Source of the DNA: Lachnospiraceae bacterium | GTDB lineage: Bacteria > Bacillota > Clostridia > Lachnospirales > Lachnospiraceae | NCBI GenBank assembly: GCA_017480195.1 | Contig: JAFVBE010000040.1 | Coordinates: forward strand, 34,798 to 98,797 | Direction of reading: 5' to 3' | DNA length: 64,000 nt | Shown: positions 19,340 to 27,412 of the stretch, piece after piece | How positions within the stretch are numbered: the stretch's first letter is position 1 | Layout: each line of letters starts with the position of its first letter | The notes under the pieces: generated by a model | What the model saw: the letters and a program-made list of their open reading frames with translations, nothing else | What the model was told of the DNA's origin: nothing | Database searches by the model: none | Translations under genes and position numbers: made by a program

Positions 19340-20074
19340 TTAGTCGTCGAGAAAATCATCCTCGTCATCATAGTCATCGTCTTCATCGTCTTCATCGCCA
19401 TAGACATCAATGTCCTCATCTATATCATCGCCGGCTGGAGTCTCTTGTTGTGGAGCATCTGCATAAGCACCTTCTAAATCATCCTCGTCAGTCTCTTCAT
19501 AGGACATATTACTTGAGGCTGTAAGAACATTTATATTGGCATCCATCTCACTTATATTATTATCAAGTACATATGTATCGCTTTCAAGTGACTCAATAAG
19601 AACTCTGTAATTTTCTTTCTCAACATCATGAACTTTATTATACAAATCTCTCATCTCTGAAAGCTTATCCTTAGTATAATACATTGCTCCGAGTCTTATC
19701 TCATTTGCCTCTTCATTAGCCTGATCAACTATCTGCTGTGCCTGATTTCTTGCCATCTCAAGAATCTCGTTTGCTCTGACATTTGCAAGTTCAGTTATAT
19801 TATGCTGGTCAACAAGGCGGTTAGCTTCATTTACGGATTCCGTGATGATTGCATCAGAACGGGTTCTTGCATCTGCTAAGATAGCTTCCTTGTTACGCAT
19901 AATCTTTCTGCATCTTTCAATCTCACTTGGAAGCTTCAGCTTAAGCTCTTCAATCATTGAGCTTAATTCGTCCTTATGAACAATAATCTTATTCTGCGAC
20001 AGAGGTTGATATTTACAATTATCAATAAATATCTCAATCTGGTCAATCATCTCTTCTACGCCTTTTTTACCCAT
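19340..20074 (-). CDS. Coiled-coil protein with acidic C-terminal tail
   Basis: I do not recognise a defined function. Residues 1-30 are a short N-terminal segment. About 35-175 are predicted alpha-helical and rich in Ala/Glu/Arg/Asn (EEANRL-like and ARNQAQQIVDQANEEAN stretches), like DivIVA or F-type ATPase b/H stalk subunits. The last 45 residues are almost entirely Asp/Glu/Tyr. There is no membrane segment or signal peptide. Similar Lachnospiraceae proteins are often labelled ATPase subunit H-like, which I regard as a coiled-coil similarity only. It follows coaD at 20 bp with its own AGGAGG, so rsmD-coaD-this gene looks like one transcript. Confidence 0.65.
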   Translation of the reverse strand: MGKKGVEEMIDQIEIFIDNCKYQPLSQNKIIVHKDELSSMIEELKLKLPSEIERCRKIMRNKEAILADARTRSDAIITESVNEANRLVDQHNITELANVRANEILEMARNQAQQIVDQANEEANEIRLGAMYYTKDKLSEMRDLYNKVHDVEKENYRVLIESLESDTYVLDNNISEMDANINVLTASSNMSYEETDEDDLEGAYADAPQQETPAGDDIDEDIDVYGDEDDEDDDYDDEDDFLDD

Positions 20075-20094
20075 TGTTAAAAATCCTCCTACAC

Positions 20095-20571
20095 TTAACT
20101 AAGCTTATCTATTAGTTTTGATATAACACATTCCGGCACAAAACCTTTTAAATCCACTCCGTATTTGGCATATTCCTTAACAGTGCTTGAGCTTAAATAT
20201 GAATACTCAATGCTTGTTGATAAAAATACCGTATCGACTTCAGGCGCAACAATCCTGTTGCTCTGTGCCATCTGCATCTCCAAATCAAAATCTGTCAAAG
20301 CTCTTAAGCCTCTTATGACAACATTTGTCTTCTTTTGTTTTACAAAATCAACCAAAAGTCCTTCAAAGGACTCAACAGATACATTATCAATATCCATAAC
20401 AGCATCTTCCAGCATTTTAACACGTTCTTCCAAAGAAAACAATGGTGTTTTTGCAGTATTATTTAAAACACCCACTATAACATGATCAAATATCTTCGCG
20501 GAACGCCTGATAATATCGTAATGTCCCAAGGTTACCGGGTCAAAGCTACCCGGATATACAGCTACTACCAT
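20095..20571 (-). CDS. coaD: Phosphopantetheine adenylyltransferase
   Basis: Adds AMP to 4'-phosphopantetheine in coenzyme A synthesis. The nucleotidyltransferase motif [16 protein letters not shown] (TxGH) is at the N-terminus; [15 protein letters not shown] and the C-terminal [11 protein letters not shown] motif are intact. It is 158 residues, the normal length. It starts one base after the rsmD stop, a rsmD-coaD pairing that is widespread in bacteria. Confidence 0.97.
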   Translation of the reverse strand: MVVAVYPGSFDPVTLGHYDIIRRSAKIFDHVIVGVLNNTAKTPLFSLEERVKMLEDAVMDIDNVSVESFEGLLVDFVKQKKTNVVIRGLRALTDFDLEMQMAQSNRIVAPEVDTVFLSTSIEYSYLSSSTVKEYAKYGVDLKGFVPECVISKLIDKLS

Positions 20572-20572
20572 T

Positions 20573-21124
20573 TTATAATTCTCTCTTCTTTAAAAATATA
20601 TGTTTATTGGATTTATATCTTTTATCCTTCGTAATCTCATAGCCCAGAGTGTTCACATAGGAAAAGTCTTCATCAAGTGCCGCCTCAACGACAATCAATG
20701 TATCCTCCGTGAATTCTTTATCCTTAATAGCTGATAAAACCTGTCTCTCAAGGTCTTTGCCATATGGCGGGTCCATAAATATCACATCATAATCGACATA
20801 TTTTAATCCCGATACATAGGATATGGCGTCTGCTTTTAGTATATTAGAATTATCCTTAAAATGTGTAAATGCGACATTATCCTCTATACATGCTATCGCT
20901 TTTGGATTAAGCTCTACGAATGTGCAGCTATCGGCTCCGCGACTTAGCGCCTCAATACCAATTCCTCCGCTTCCTGCAAATAAATCCAAAAATTTTGCAT
21001 CAGGTATATAACCTGTCAGCATATTAAATAAGGTTTCCTTTATCCTATCCGTCGTAGGTCTTGTATCAAGTCCTTCTATGGTTTTCAAAGGTAAGCTTCT
21101 TGCTGTTCCTGCAATAACTCTCAT
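20573..21124 (-). CDS. rsmD: 16S rRNA (guanine-966-N2)-methyltransferase
   Basis: SAM-dependent methylation of G966 in 16S rRNA. Motifs are [13 protein letters not shown] at the N-terminus, [18 protein letters not shown] loop [18 protein letters not shown] and catalytic FMDPPYG. I use the Met at 21124: GAGAGG lies 9 nt upstream, whereas the in-frame ATG at 21133 touches it. This gives 183 residues and the family's usual MRVIxG start. It leads the rsmD-coaD pair. Confidence 0.95.
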   Translation of the reverse strand: MRVIAGTARSLPLKTIEGLDTRPTTDRIKETLFNMLTGYIPDAKFLDLFAGSGGIGIEALSRGADSCTFVELNPKAIACIEDNVAFTHFKDNSNILKADAISYVSGLKYVDYDVIFMDPPYGKDLERQVLSAIKDKEFTEDTLIVVEAALDEDFSYVNTLGYEITKDKRYKSNKHIFLKKREL

Positions 21125-21154
21125 TATGTACATCCTCTCTCATTTTGTCAACCA

Positions 21155-22747
21155 TTAATTATCATTTTTTATCTGATTTTTAAACCACTTTCCTGTCTCT
21201 GACAGCTCATCATCCGTCCATCCTGAGGTCTTATTACACGAAGATGATATAAGCGACGAGGTTTCATCCTTATTGGATATGTTCCATACCGCATAGGACA
21301 GATTATAATCATCTATTAAATTAAACCATGCATCCGCCTCGTTATAATCTATACTTCCATTACCGGAAGCATCACATATGCTGCACTCGCTTATAAATAC
21401 GGGAAGTCCCTTGCCAATGGCTGTTGTTACTTTATTCCTTATAGCATCTTTATGAGTAGAAGCATAAAAATGTGCCGCATACATTATATTATCATAACCT
21501 GTTATCGGGTCATTCGCTGCTATGTCAACATCCTGTGACCAAGTCGGTGTTCCTACGATTATTATTGTATCAGGGCAATTCTCCCTTATGACCGGAATTA
21601 CTTCCTCTGCATAGCTTTTTACATCGCTCCATGCAGCATTTCCATTCGGCTCATTACATATTTCAAATATTACATTATCATAATCCTTATATTTTTCTGA
21701 CATCTCATTAAAAAAGTCTAATGCGTCAGCTTTATAAACCTGAGGATTCTGTTCCTGTAACACATGCCAGTCAACTATTACATACATTCCTAAATCTGTA
21801 GCCGCATTTACCCCTTCATCAACCAGACCTTTTAAATACTCCTTGTCACCACCGTTTGAATATCCGCCACTCTCATGTGTGTACATGGCTATTCTTATCA
21901 TATTGGCACCCCAGTCATCGCGGAAGGTCTTAAAGGTATCGTAGCTCACATAATCAGGAAACCATGCTATGCCATGCGTACTCGGTCCCTTAAGCTGGAA
22001 TTTATTTCCATTCTTATCAACTATATCCGTGCCATTTACACTCAGCTTTCCATGAACTTCAAATGGAGTCTTGCCATTATCATCTGTTTTTTTCTGTGAA
22101 TTATCCTCTGCCTCAGTAGTCTCTTCCTTCGCATCAGTCGTTGCTTCTTCTGAGTCTTCCTTAGTTAATTCGTACTCCTTGCCATCTACATAAAGTGTAG
22201 CATTACTAATTTTTTTAAATTCACTTTCCGAAGATGCTGTAACAATTATTCCTATATCCTTAAGTGTCTGATTCGCAGATACTACACCATTATATTCTAC
22301 AGGCTCTAATGTGAGGACTCCGTTATCCTTAGATGTATTGCAGTTCCAAAAGCTGTCTACGGTAGTATCCTTTCCTATATCTATCTTTACTGACCAGTCC
22401 TTAATGTCACTACCTGTTTTATTGGTTATGCTTACATCAAGCTGTCCTGAATATTTGCCATTATTCTCCCAACTATTCGTACTTGTCACACTTGCATAGC
22501 ATAGAAGTTCATTGGAGGTTCCCTCCTCAGTATCCTCCTGTGTCTCATCCTCTGCCTGCGCATCTGTATCTCCTGCTTTTGCATCTGTCAGAGTTTCTTC
22601 CGTTACTGTATCTGTATTATCATTATCCTTCTTATCTTCTTTGTCCGGCTTAAGAAGTGCAATCAGAAGTCCGATGATTACTACAGCAAATATCGCTATT
22701 ACTGCTATTAAAATTTTATTCGTATTTTTTTGTTTATTATCGTCCAT
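21155..22747 (-). CDS. Membrane-anchored GH5 endoglucanase with CBM2-like domain
   Basis: An extracellular cellulase tethered by a single N-terminal membrane helix (about 11-32). Next come an Asp/Thr/Glu-rich linker (33-80), a CBM2-like cellulose-binding module (about 82-195, with conserved Trp in NSWENNGKYSG and KDWSVKI), a second acidic linker, and a GH5 catalytic domain (about 245-520). The catalytic acid/base is Glu366 in CNEPNG and the nucleophile Glu454 in VFISECSI; HFYASTH resembles subfamily GH5_2. At 530 residues it is complete. It probably trims beta-1,4-glucan at the cell surface. It sits between rsmD and a spore gene, with no other glycoside hydrolase nearby. Confidence 0.88.
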   Translation of the reverse strand: MDDNKQKNTNKILIAVIAIFAVVIIGLLIALLKPDKEDKKDNDNTDTVTEETLTDAKAGDTDAQAEDETQEDTEEGTSNELLCYASVTSTNSWENNGKYSGQLDVSITNKTGSDIKDWSVKIDIGKDTTVDSFWNCNTSKDNGVLTLEPVEYNGVVSANQTLKDIGIIVTASSESEFKKISNATLYVDGKEYELTKEDSEEATTDAKEETTEAEDNSQKKTDDNGKTPFEVHGKLSVNGTDIVDKNGNKFQLKGPSTHGIAWFPDYVSYDTFKTFRDDWGANMIRIAMYTHESGGYSNGGDKEYLKGLVDEGVNAATDLGMYVIVDWHVLQEQNPQVYKADALDFFNEMSEKYKDYDNVIFEICNEPNGNAAWSDVKSYAEEVIPVIRENCPDTIIIVGTPTWSQDVDIAANDPITGYDNIMYAAHFYASTHKDAIRNKVTTAIGKGLPVFISECSICDASGNGSIDYNEADAWFNLIDDYNLSYAVWNISNKDETSSLISSSCNKTSGWTDDELSETGKWFKNQIKNDN

Positions 22748-22823
22748 ATAGCCTCCTGCAATTCAATTTCTAAATTTTTGACGTATTATCAAATTTTTCA
22801 AGTTTATTTTATTTTATCACGCG

Positions 22824-22882
22824 CATACTAACAGTGTAACAAGAAATTGTGATTGTTACAAGATAAGATTTTTCTAATCTTA
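22824..22882 (+). promoter_or_regulatory. Candidate sigma-G promoter and hairpin leader of the SASP gene
   Basis: CATACTA at 22824-22830 matches the forespore sigma-G -10 consensus; no good -35 is seen. The leader then contains two small hairpins: TGTAACAA with TTGTTACA (about 22834-22860) and TAAGATT with AATCTTA (about 22864-22882). Forespore control fits the gene product. Confidence 0.45.
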
Positions 22883-22912
22883 AAAAAGCTACTGTTAAAA
22901 GGAGAAAAAGTT

Positions 22913-23110
22913 ATGAGCAAGAATACAACAAGTGTACCGGAAGCAAAGAGTGCTATGGACAGATTCAAATTTGAAGTTGCAAATGAGATAGGTGTTCCTC
23001 TTACTGATGGTTACAACGGTAACCTTACTTCTAAGCAGAATGGTTCAGTAGGTGGTATGATGGTTAAGAAGATGATTGCTGAGCAGGAAAAGCAGATGTC
23101 AGGTAGATAA
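22913..23110 (+). CDS. Alpha/beta-type small acid-soluble spore protein
   Basis: A 65-residue DNA-binding spore protein that saturates forespore DNA and protects it against UV. The first signature is RFKFEVANEIGVPLTDGYNG, which includes the GPR-protease-type Glu-Ile/Val site region. The second is GSVGGMMVKKMIAEQEKQM. The start at 22913 has AAGGAG at 22899-22904. An upstream in-frame ATG at 22853 would add 20 residues atypical of the family. A strong hairpin follows. Confidence 0.95.
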   Translation: MSKNTTSVPEAKSAMDRFKFEVANEIGVPLTDGYNGNLTSKQNGSVGGMMVKKMIAEQEKQMSGR

Positions 23111-23141
23111 GTATTTTTTCCTCCTATCAAAAATGAAAACG

Positions 23142-23179
23142 GGGCTGTGGCATTGAATAAATATTTGATGCCGCAGCCC
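23142..23179. terminator. Bidirectional terminator between SASP gene and degV
   Basis: Arms GGGCTGTGGCAT (23142-23153) and ATGCCGCAGCCC (23168-23179) pair at 11 of 12 positions. It lies between convergent genes. The T-runs on both sides are interrupted (TTATGCATTTTT on plus, CGTTTTCATTTTT on minus). Confidence 0.75.
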
Positions 23180-23189
23180 TTATGCATTT

Positions 23190-24044
23190 TTAATTTTCAT
23201 AGAACAGTACGCCAAGAGTACCGGGTCCGCAATGACTGGATATAACTCCGCTCGCATGTGTCTCGGTTATATTTTCAAATATATTAAGTTCCTCAAGATA
23301 CTGCCTTACCTTCTCGACAACCTCCGGATGCGCCTGAGAATGGGTGATAAAGACCTGTCTCTTATCAGCCTTTTCCAATTGTGGTTTTAGGTCTGCCACA
23401 TATTGAAGTGTAACCTTGTCCTGTTTGCCACGATATTTCTTAGCCACATGCATCTTTCCATTCTCTACTACTATCTCCGGTTTTAATTTGAGTGTATTGC
23501 CAAGTAAGGCCGTAGCCGTCGAGCATCTGCCGCCTCTTCCAAGATAGGTTAGCGTATCAACTACGAAGCTTGCTCTGACCTTGTCACGACGAGCATTTAC
23601 CATATCTGCAATCTCTGATGCAGACTTGCCTTCTTCTCTTAATCTTGCCGCATATAATATCTGCAAGCCTATACCTGTAGATAAATTCATAGAATCTATG
23701 ACATATACATGCTCAGCATAGTTCAAATCCTCTGCTGCCATCCTTGCAACATTACAGCAGGTGCTCATTTCCTCTGATATGCAGAAAAACATTATGTCAC
23801 AGCCCTCATTTTTATATTTTTCAATCAATTCCTTAGTCTTATCATAGGTAATTGCCGCTGTCTTCGGCGTGGTTTTCTTCGCATCTGCCCATGCAAAAAT
23901 CTCCGTTGGGTTGGTGTCTATGCCATCAAGATATGACTTATCATCCATTATGATACATAGTGGGTCTACATCTATATCATACTGTGCAAGCTGCTCCTTG
24001 GATAAATCACTGGAGCTGTCTGTGATTATTTTGATTTTGTTCAT
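23190..24044 (-). CDS. DegV family fatty-acid-binding protein
   Basis: Cytosolic fatty-acid carrier of the DegV/FakB family, which presents fatty acids to a kinase (FakA) where one exists. Visible signatures are ITDSSSDL at the N-terminus, AITYDKTKE, CISEEMSTCCNVA, the STGIGLQ segment and YLGRGGRCSTATALLGN, which matches the lipid-binding loop. The C-terminus ends GPGTLGVLFYEN. It is 284 residues, the normal size. AGAGGAG precedes the ATG. Lachnospiraceae carry many paralogs, so its partner cannot be named. Confidence 0.92.
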   Translation of the reverse strand: MNKIKIITDSSSDLSKEQLAQYDIDVDPLCIIMDDKSYLDGIDTNPTEIFAWADAKKTTPKTAAITYDKTKELIEKYKNEGCDIMFFCISEEMSTCCNVARMAAEDLNYAEHVYVIDSMNLSTGIGLQILYAARLREEGKSASEIADMVNARRDKVRASFVVDTLTYLGRGGRCSTATALLGNTLKLKPEIVVENGKMHVAKKYRGKQDKVTLQYVADLKPQLEKADKRQVFITHSQAHPEVVEKVRQYLEELNIFENITETHASGVISSHCGPGTLGVLFYEN

Positions 24045-24076
24045 GTTGTATGTCTCCTCTTAAATAATCTTATATA

Positions 24077-24694
24077 TTACTCATATATCGGCTCGAAATC
24101 ACTTGCATCATGTCCGCATAACGGGCAGGTAAAATCTGACGGAAGCGTCTCACCCTCATATACATATCCGCATATCTTACATTTCCAGCCTACAATCTTC
24201 TTTTCCTTATCCACTTTTTCAGGCTTTGGTTTTACATCACTTTGATAATCAGCATAGGTAAGAGGCGGATTGTCACTAAGCACCTTTGCATCCACAATCT
24301 CAGCTATAAACAATGTATGCGAACCAAGGTCTGTCTCCGAAAGCACCTTACAGGATATAACTGCGCAGGACTGCCAAGCAATATACGGATTGCCCATATC
24401 ATCAAGCTGCGGCGTAAATTCCGCAAATTTGTCCACATCACGACCTGATTGGAATCCAAATCTTTTAATCGTATCAAAACTTACCGTCTTATCAAGCATA
24501 GTAAGTGCAAACTGCTTACTCTCCTTAATTAACTCACAGGTATAATTCTTGTTAATCACTGATATTGCCACTCGTACAGGGTCATTTGCCACCTGTATAC
24601 AGGTATTGGTTATACATGCGTTCATCTTGTCACCGCTCTTTGTACCGAGCATAAACACTCCGTATGAAAGTTTGTACAATGCCTTATTATCCAT
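24077..24694 (-). CDS. Flavin reductase-rubredoxin fusion (high-molecular-weight rubredoxin type)
   Basis: Residues 1-150 form an FMN-binding flavin reductase domain (YGVFMLGTKSGDKMNACITN, GFQSGRDVDKF, CAVISCKVL). Residues 165-205 form a rubredoxin with WKCKICGYVYEG and FTCPLCGHDASDFEP, giving the four Cys iron ligands. Such fusions (Hrb) in acetogens and clostridia pass electrons from NAD(P)H to flavodiiron proteins for oxygen or NO removal. The electron route is inferred. AAGGAGG lies before the ATG. A long palindrome lies directly upstream, so the promoter must be within or next to it. Confidence 0.9.
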   Translation of the reverse strand: MDNKALYKLSYGVFMLGTKSGDKMNACITNTCIQVANDPVRVAISVINKNYTCELIKESKQFALTMLDKTVSFDTIKRFGFQSGRDVDKFAEFTPQLDDMGNPYIAWQSCAVISCKVLSETDLGSHTLFIAEIVDAKVLSDNPPLTYADYQSDVKPKPEKVDKEKKIVGWKCKICGYVYEGETLPSDFTCPLCGHDASDFEPIYE

Positions 24695-24717
24695 AATTTC
24701 TCCTCCTTATTCTACAA

Positions 24718-24982
24718 GCCTACTCGCTTGGATAAATCCATCGCAGGCACGCGTTAGTGCAGCAGTCTCCAAATAAGTGCATTTTATTACTTGTCTAAAT
24801 TGCCATCAACTTCGTTGTCCTCATTCGTCGTAGAAAAACTACGACTCATTCGGAACGCCTTGTTGAATGACAATTTATACGACGTAAAAAATTCAGGTAT
24901 TTGGAGACTGATGCACTGCAAAGATTCGCACGCACCGGCGGCTCATATTACCTGCTTATGGATTCATCCAAGCTTCGTAAGC
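24718..24982. repeat. Long imperfect palindrome (copy C), about 265 bp
   Basis: The left end (GCCTACTCGCTTGGATAAAT from 24719) and right end (up to 24982) are near reverse complements. So are internal blocks such as GCAGTCTCCAAATA (24761-24774) with the segment at 24897-24912. A perfect small hairpin, GTCGTAG-ACTACGAC, is at the centre (24828-24846). Its termini match those of the palindrome at 32489-32675: ATCCATCGCAGGCACGC at one end and ATCCATAAGCAGGTA plus TATGAGCCG at the other, in opposite orientation. It occupies the gap between dtd and the flavin reductase gene. No coding potential. Confidence 0.85.
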
Positions 24983-24994
24983 CATATACATAGT

Positions 24995-25444
24995 TTAACA
25001 GATTTCTGTACTGTCCAATATTATTGTAAATGGACCATCATTTATAAGCTCAACCTGCATGTCTGCGCCGAACTCTCCGGTCTCAACCACTTTAATTTCA
25101 TTTTTACATAGCTCAACTATATAATTATATATTTCTTCTGCGTGTTCAGGGCTTCCGGCTTTTATAAATGATGGACGGTTACCCTTCTTGCAATCTGCAT
25201 ATAGTGTAAACTGTGACACCAGAAGAAGCTGCCCATCCACATCCTTTATTGATAGATTAGTCTTACCATCATCATCTGCGAATATCCGAAGTCCAATCAG
25301 CTTTTTAACCATCTTGTCTGCTATCTCCTTCGTGTCCTCTCCGCATACACCAATCAGCACGAGAAAGCCTTTTTCAATTTTTCCGTTTATTTTCTCATCT
25401 ATGGTAACACTTGCGCCTGTTACCCTCTGTACAACAAATCTCAT
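24995..25444 (-). CDS. dtd: D-aminoacyl-tRNA deacylase
   Basis: Removes D-amino acids mischarged on t[16 protein letters not shown] starts the protein. The active-site motif [20 protein letters not shown] and the second signature [17 protein letters not shown] (NxGPxT) are both intact. It is 149 residues, the usual length. GAGG lies 8 nt before the ATG. In Firmicutes dtd often follows relA; here it does not. Confidence 0.97.
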   Translation of the reverse strand: MRFVVQRVTGASVTIDEKINGKIEKGFLVLIGVCGEDTKEIADKMVKKLIGLRIFADDDGKTNLSIKDVDGQLLLVSQFTLYADCKKGNRPSFIKAGSPEHAEEIYNYIVELCKNEIKVVETGEFGADMQVELINDGPFTIILDSTEIC

Positions 25445-25466
25445 AACGCAGACCTCGAAATCCTTT

Positions 25467-25817
25467 CTAATGTATTAATTCTCTAACTGCCCTTATAATT
25501 ACAGCATCTTCAAATCCTGTATATCCACTGCAATGTACAATCTTGATGCACCCATCTTTATGAAAGCTTATACAAGATAAATCAAAAATTTCATTTCCTT
25601 TTATCAAAATAAAATCATACCTGTCATAGTCATTTCCCATACGCTCAAATGCGGCTGATATATATCCTGATAAAACCAATGTAAAATTATTGACATCATC
25701 ATGTATAGCCTTATCAAATTCAAGCTGTCTTATTGTATTATTTTTATATGGATTATTGATAATATAATCTTTTATTCTCTCTTTATCCTTATCATTAATA
25801 GATATACGGCTATACAT
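25467..25817 (-). CDS. Uncharacterised 116-residue protein
   Basis: I do not recognise this protein. It is soluble, with no signal peptide. An acidic/basic N-terminal helix ([18 protein letters not shown]) is followed by alternating hydrophobic strands ([49 protein letters not shown]). It starts 14 bp downstream of the disrupted ATPase gene and has an AAGG at modest spacing, so it may depend on the ATPase transcript. It may be a stand-alone stress or restriction-linked protein; nothing visible decides this. Confidence 0.6.
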   Translation of the reverse strand: MYSRISINDKDKERIKDYIINNPYKNNTIRQLEFDKAIHDDVNNFTLVLSGYISAAFERMGNDYDRYDFILIKGNEIFDLSCISFHKDGCIKIVHCSGYTGFEDAVIIRAVRELIH

Positions 25818-25831
25818 AGTTTCTTACCTTG

Positions 25832-27262
25832 TTAAATTTCTTTATTTCTAAATAAATCATCCATAGTTACAACCGACTGAATATTACTTGAATACGAATT
25901 TTCAACCATTCCATAAGTTGTAACAAGTGTAGGATAAATAGCATATTTAGTTCCTGTTGAAACAATTAAATCATTTATTTTATTTTTTATATTTTTATCT
26001 ACTTTTTGTGTTATTGTATATTCCGTATTTGAATACTTCATTTCGCAAAGATTTATCACTTTATCTTTTCTTACAATAAGTAAATCAATTTGGGAGCCTG
26101 CTATACCGTTGTCCTTATCAGCCTTGCAATACCATGAATTTACATCAGTATATACCCCTGATATTCCTAATTTTTGTTTTATCTGTTCTATATGCATAAG
26201 ACATACTCTTTCAAAAGCATATCCCATCCATGTATTAACAGCAGGGGTATTTATCTGATTACTCCAAAAATGCTCATCCGTTGGTTCATTCATTAAAAAT
26301 CTGTAATAAAACAAGGTAAAGAAATCTATAAGCTGATAAACAGCATTTTTCTTTTTCATGCCAAATGCATAATATTTCCTGATAAATCCACAGCTTTCAA
26401 GCTCTTCAAGTTTCTTGGTTAATTCCCCTGAATTAGCAATATTAATGCTTTTTATTATCTCTTCTCGTGTCATGCCAACCTTTTTCAGGCTTAAAGCTTT
26501 AATTATTTTTAGATGCATGTCCGGATTCTTAAAAATTGAAGCATATAAATATTTGAACTCATCCTTTAACGGAGCGTCCTTTTGGAATATTATTCTATCT
26601 ACATTTTGTGCCAAACTAAATCCCTTTTCTAAAAAACTCCAGTAATATGGTACTCCTCCAAAGATCATATAATACTGTAAAATCTGTTCTTTGTTAAATG
26701 ATAGTCCATTTACACGCATATATTCTTCACACTCAGCTAACGAAAATGGCTGTAGGTTAATATGTTCAGTAAGTCTATTGTATAGACCTCCTTTATTATG
26801 AACTACCTTTGATAACATCCATGATGTTGCAGATGCGCATACTATAAGAACTATATCCTTTCTTGCCGACGCCCAGCTATTCCAAAAATGTTCAAGGGCT
26901 GTAAGCAGATTACTTTTAGGTGTGTCCATCCATGATAGCTCATCAATAAAAATAATCTTCTTTTTTTCTTTAGAGTTTCTTATCAACTCCTTTAAATCTT
27001 CAAATGCCTCTAACCAGCTTTGAGGGTTCTTTGAAGATTCACCTCCTGCATCTTTTATTGAGGTTTCAAAAGCAAAAAGCTGTTCCTTTAATGTTCCTTC
27101 AAACAATCCGGCATGCTGAAATGTAAATCTTTCTTCATAAGCCTCTCTGATAAGATATGTTTTTCAAATCCTTCTTCTTCCATATACAGCTAAAAAATGT
27201 GAACTATCATCATTAATTATTTTTTTTAATAATGATAACTCTCTATCTCTTCCTATAATCAT
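25832..27262 (-). pseudogene. AAA+ ATPase with DUF234-like nuclease domain, interrupted by a stop in Walker A
   Basis: From an ATG at 27262 with GGTGGAG 5 nt upstream, the frame reads MIIGRDREL, then AVYGRRRI, a TGA at 27166-27164, then KTYLIREAYEERF, and continues open to 25832 (477 codons). The intact family motif is GRRRIGKT, so TGA replaces the Walker A glycine codon GGA: one base. Downstream the Walker B (KKIIFIDELSW), sensor region and winged-helix part are intact. The C-terminus carries a PD-(D/E)XK-like motif (QIDLLIV, then CEMKYS). A TTG at 27106 could restart translation but would lack Walker A. The gene sits behind two tandem palindromes. A sequencing error is possible. Confidence 0.85.
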
Positions 27263-27274
27263 TTCTACTCCACC

Positions 27275-27409
27275 TTATAATTCACTAAATCTTAATTTTT
27301 TTACTACTTTTAGTGAATTATAATCGATTTTTTAAAGATTTACAAGACATATCTGTAATTATAATTCGCTAAATCTCAATTTTTTTATCACTTTAAGCGA
27401 ATTATAATT
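27275..27409. promoter_or_regulatory. Two tandem AT-rich palindromes 84 bp apart upstream of the ATPase gene
   Basis: TTATAATTCACTAAA (27275-27289) pairs perfectly with 27309-27323. AATTATAATTCGCT (27357-27370) pairs with 27396-27409. Corresponding half-sites of the two palindromes are 84 bp apart. They occupy the whole gap between pyrC and the ATPase gene. They may be operators for that gene, and the distal one could also end the pyrC transcript. Confidence 0.65.
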
Positions 27410-27412
27410 AAA

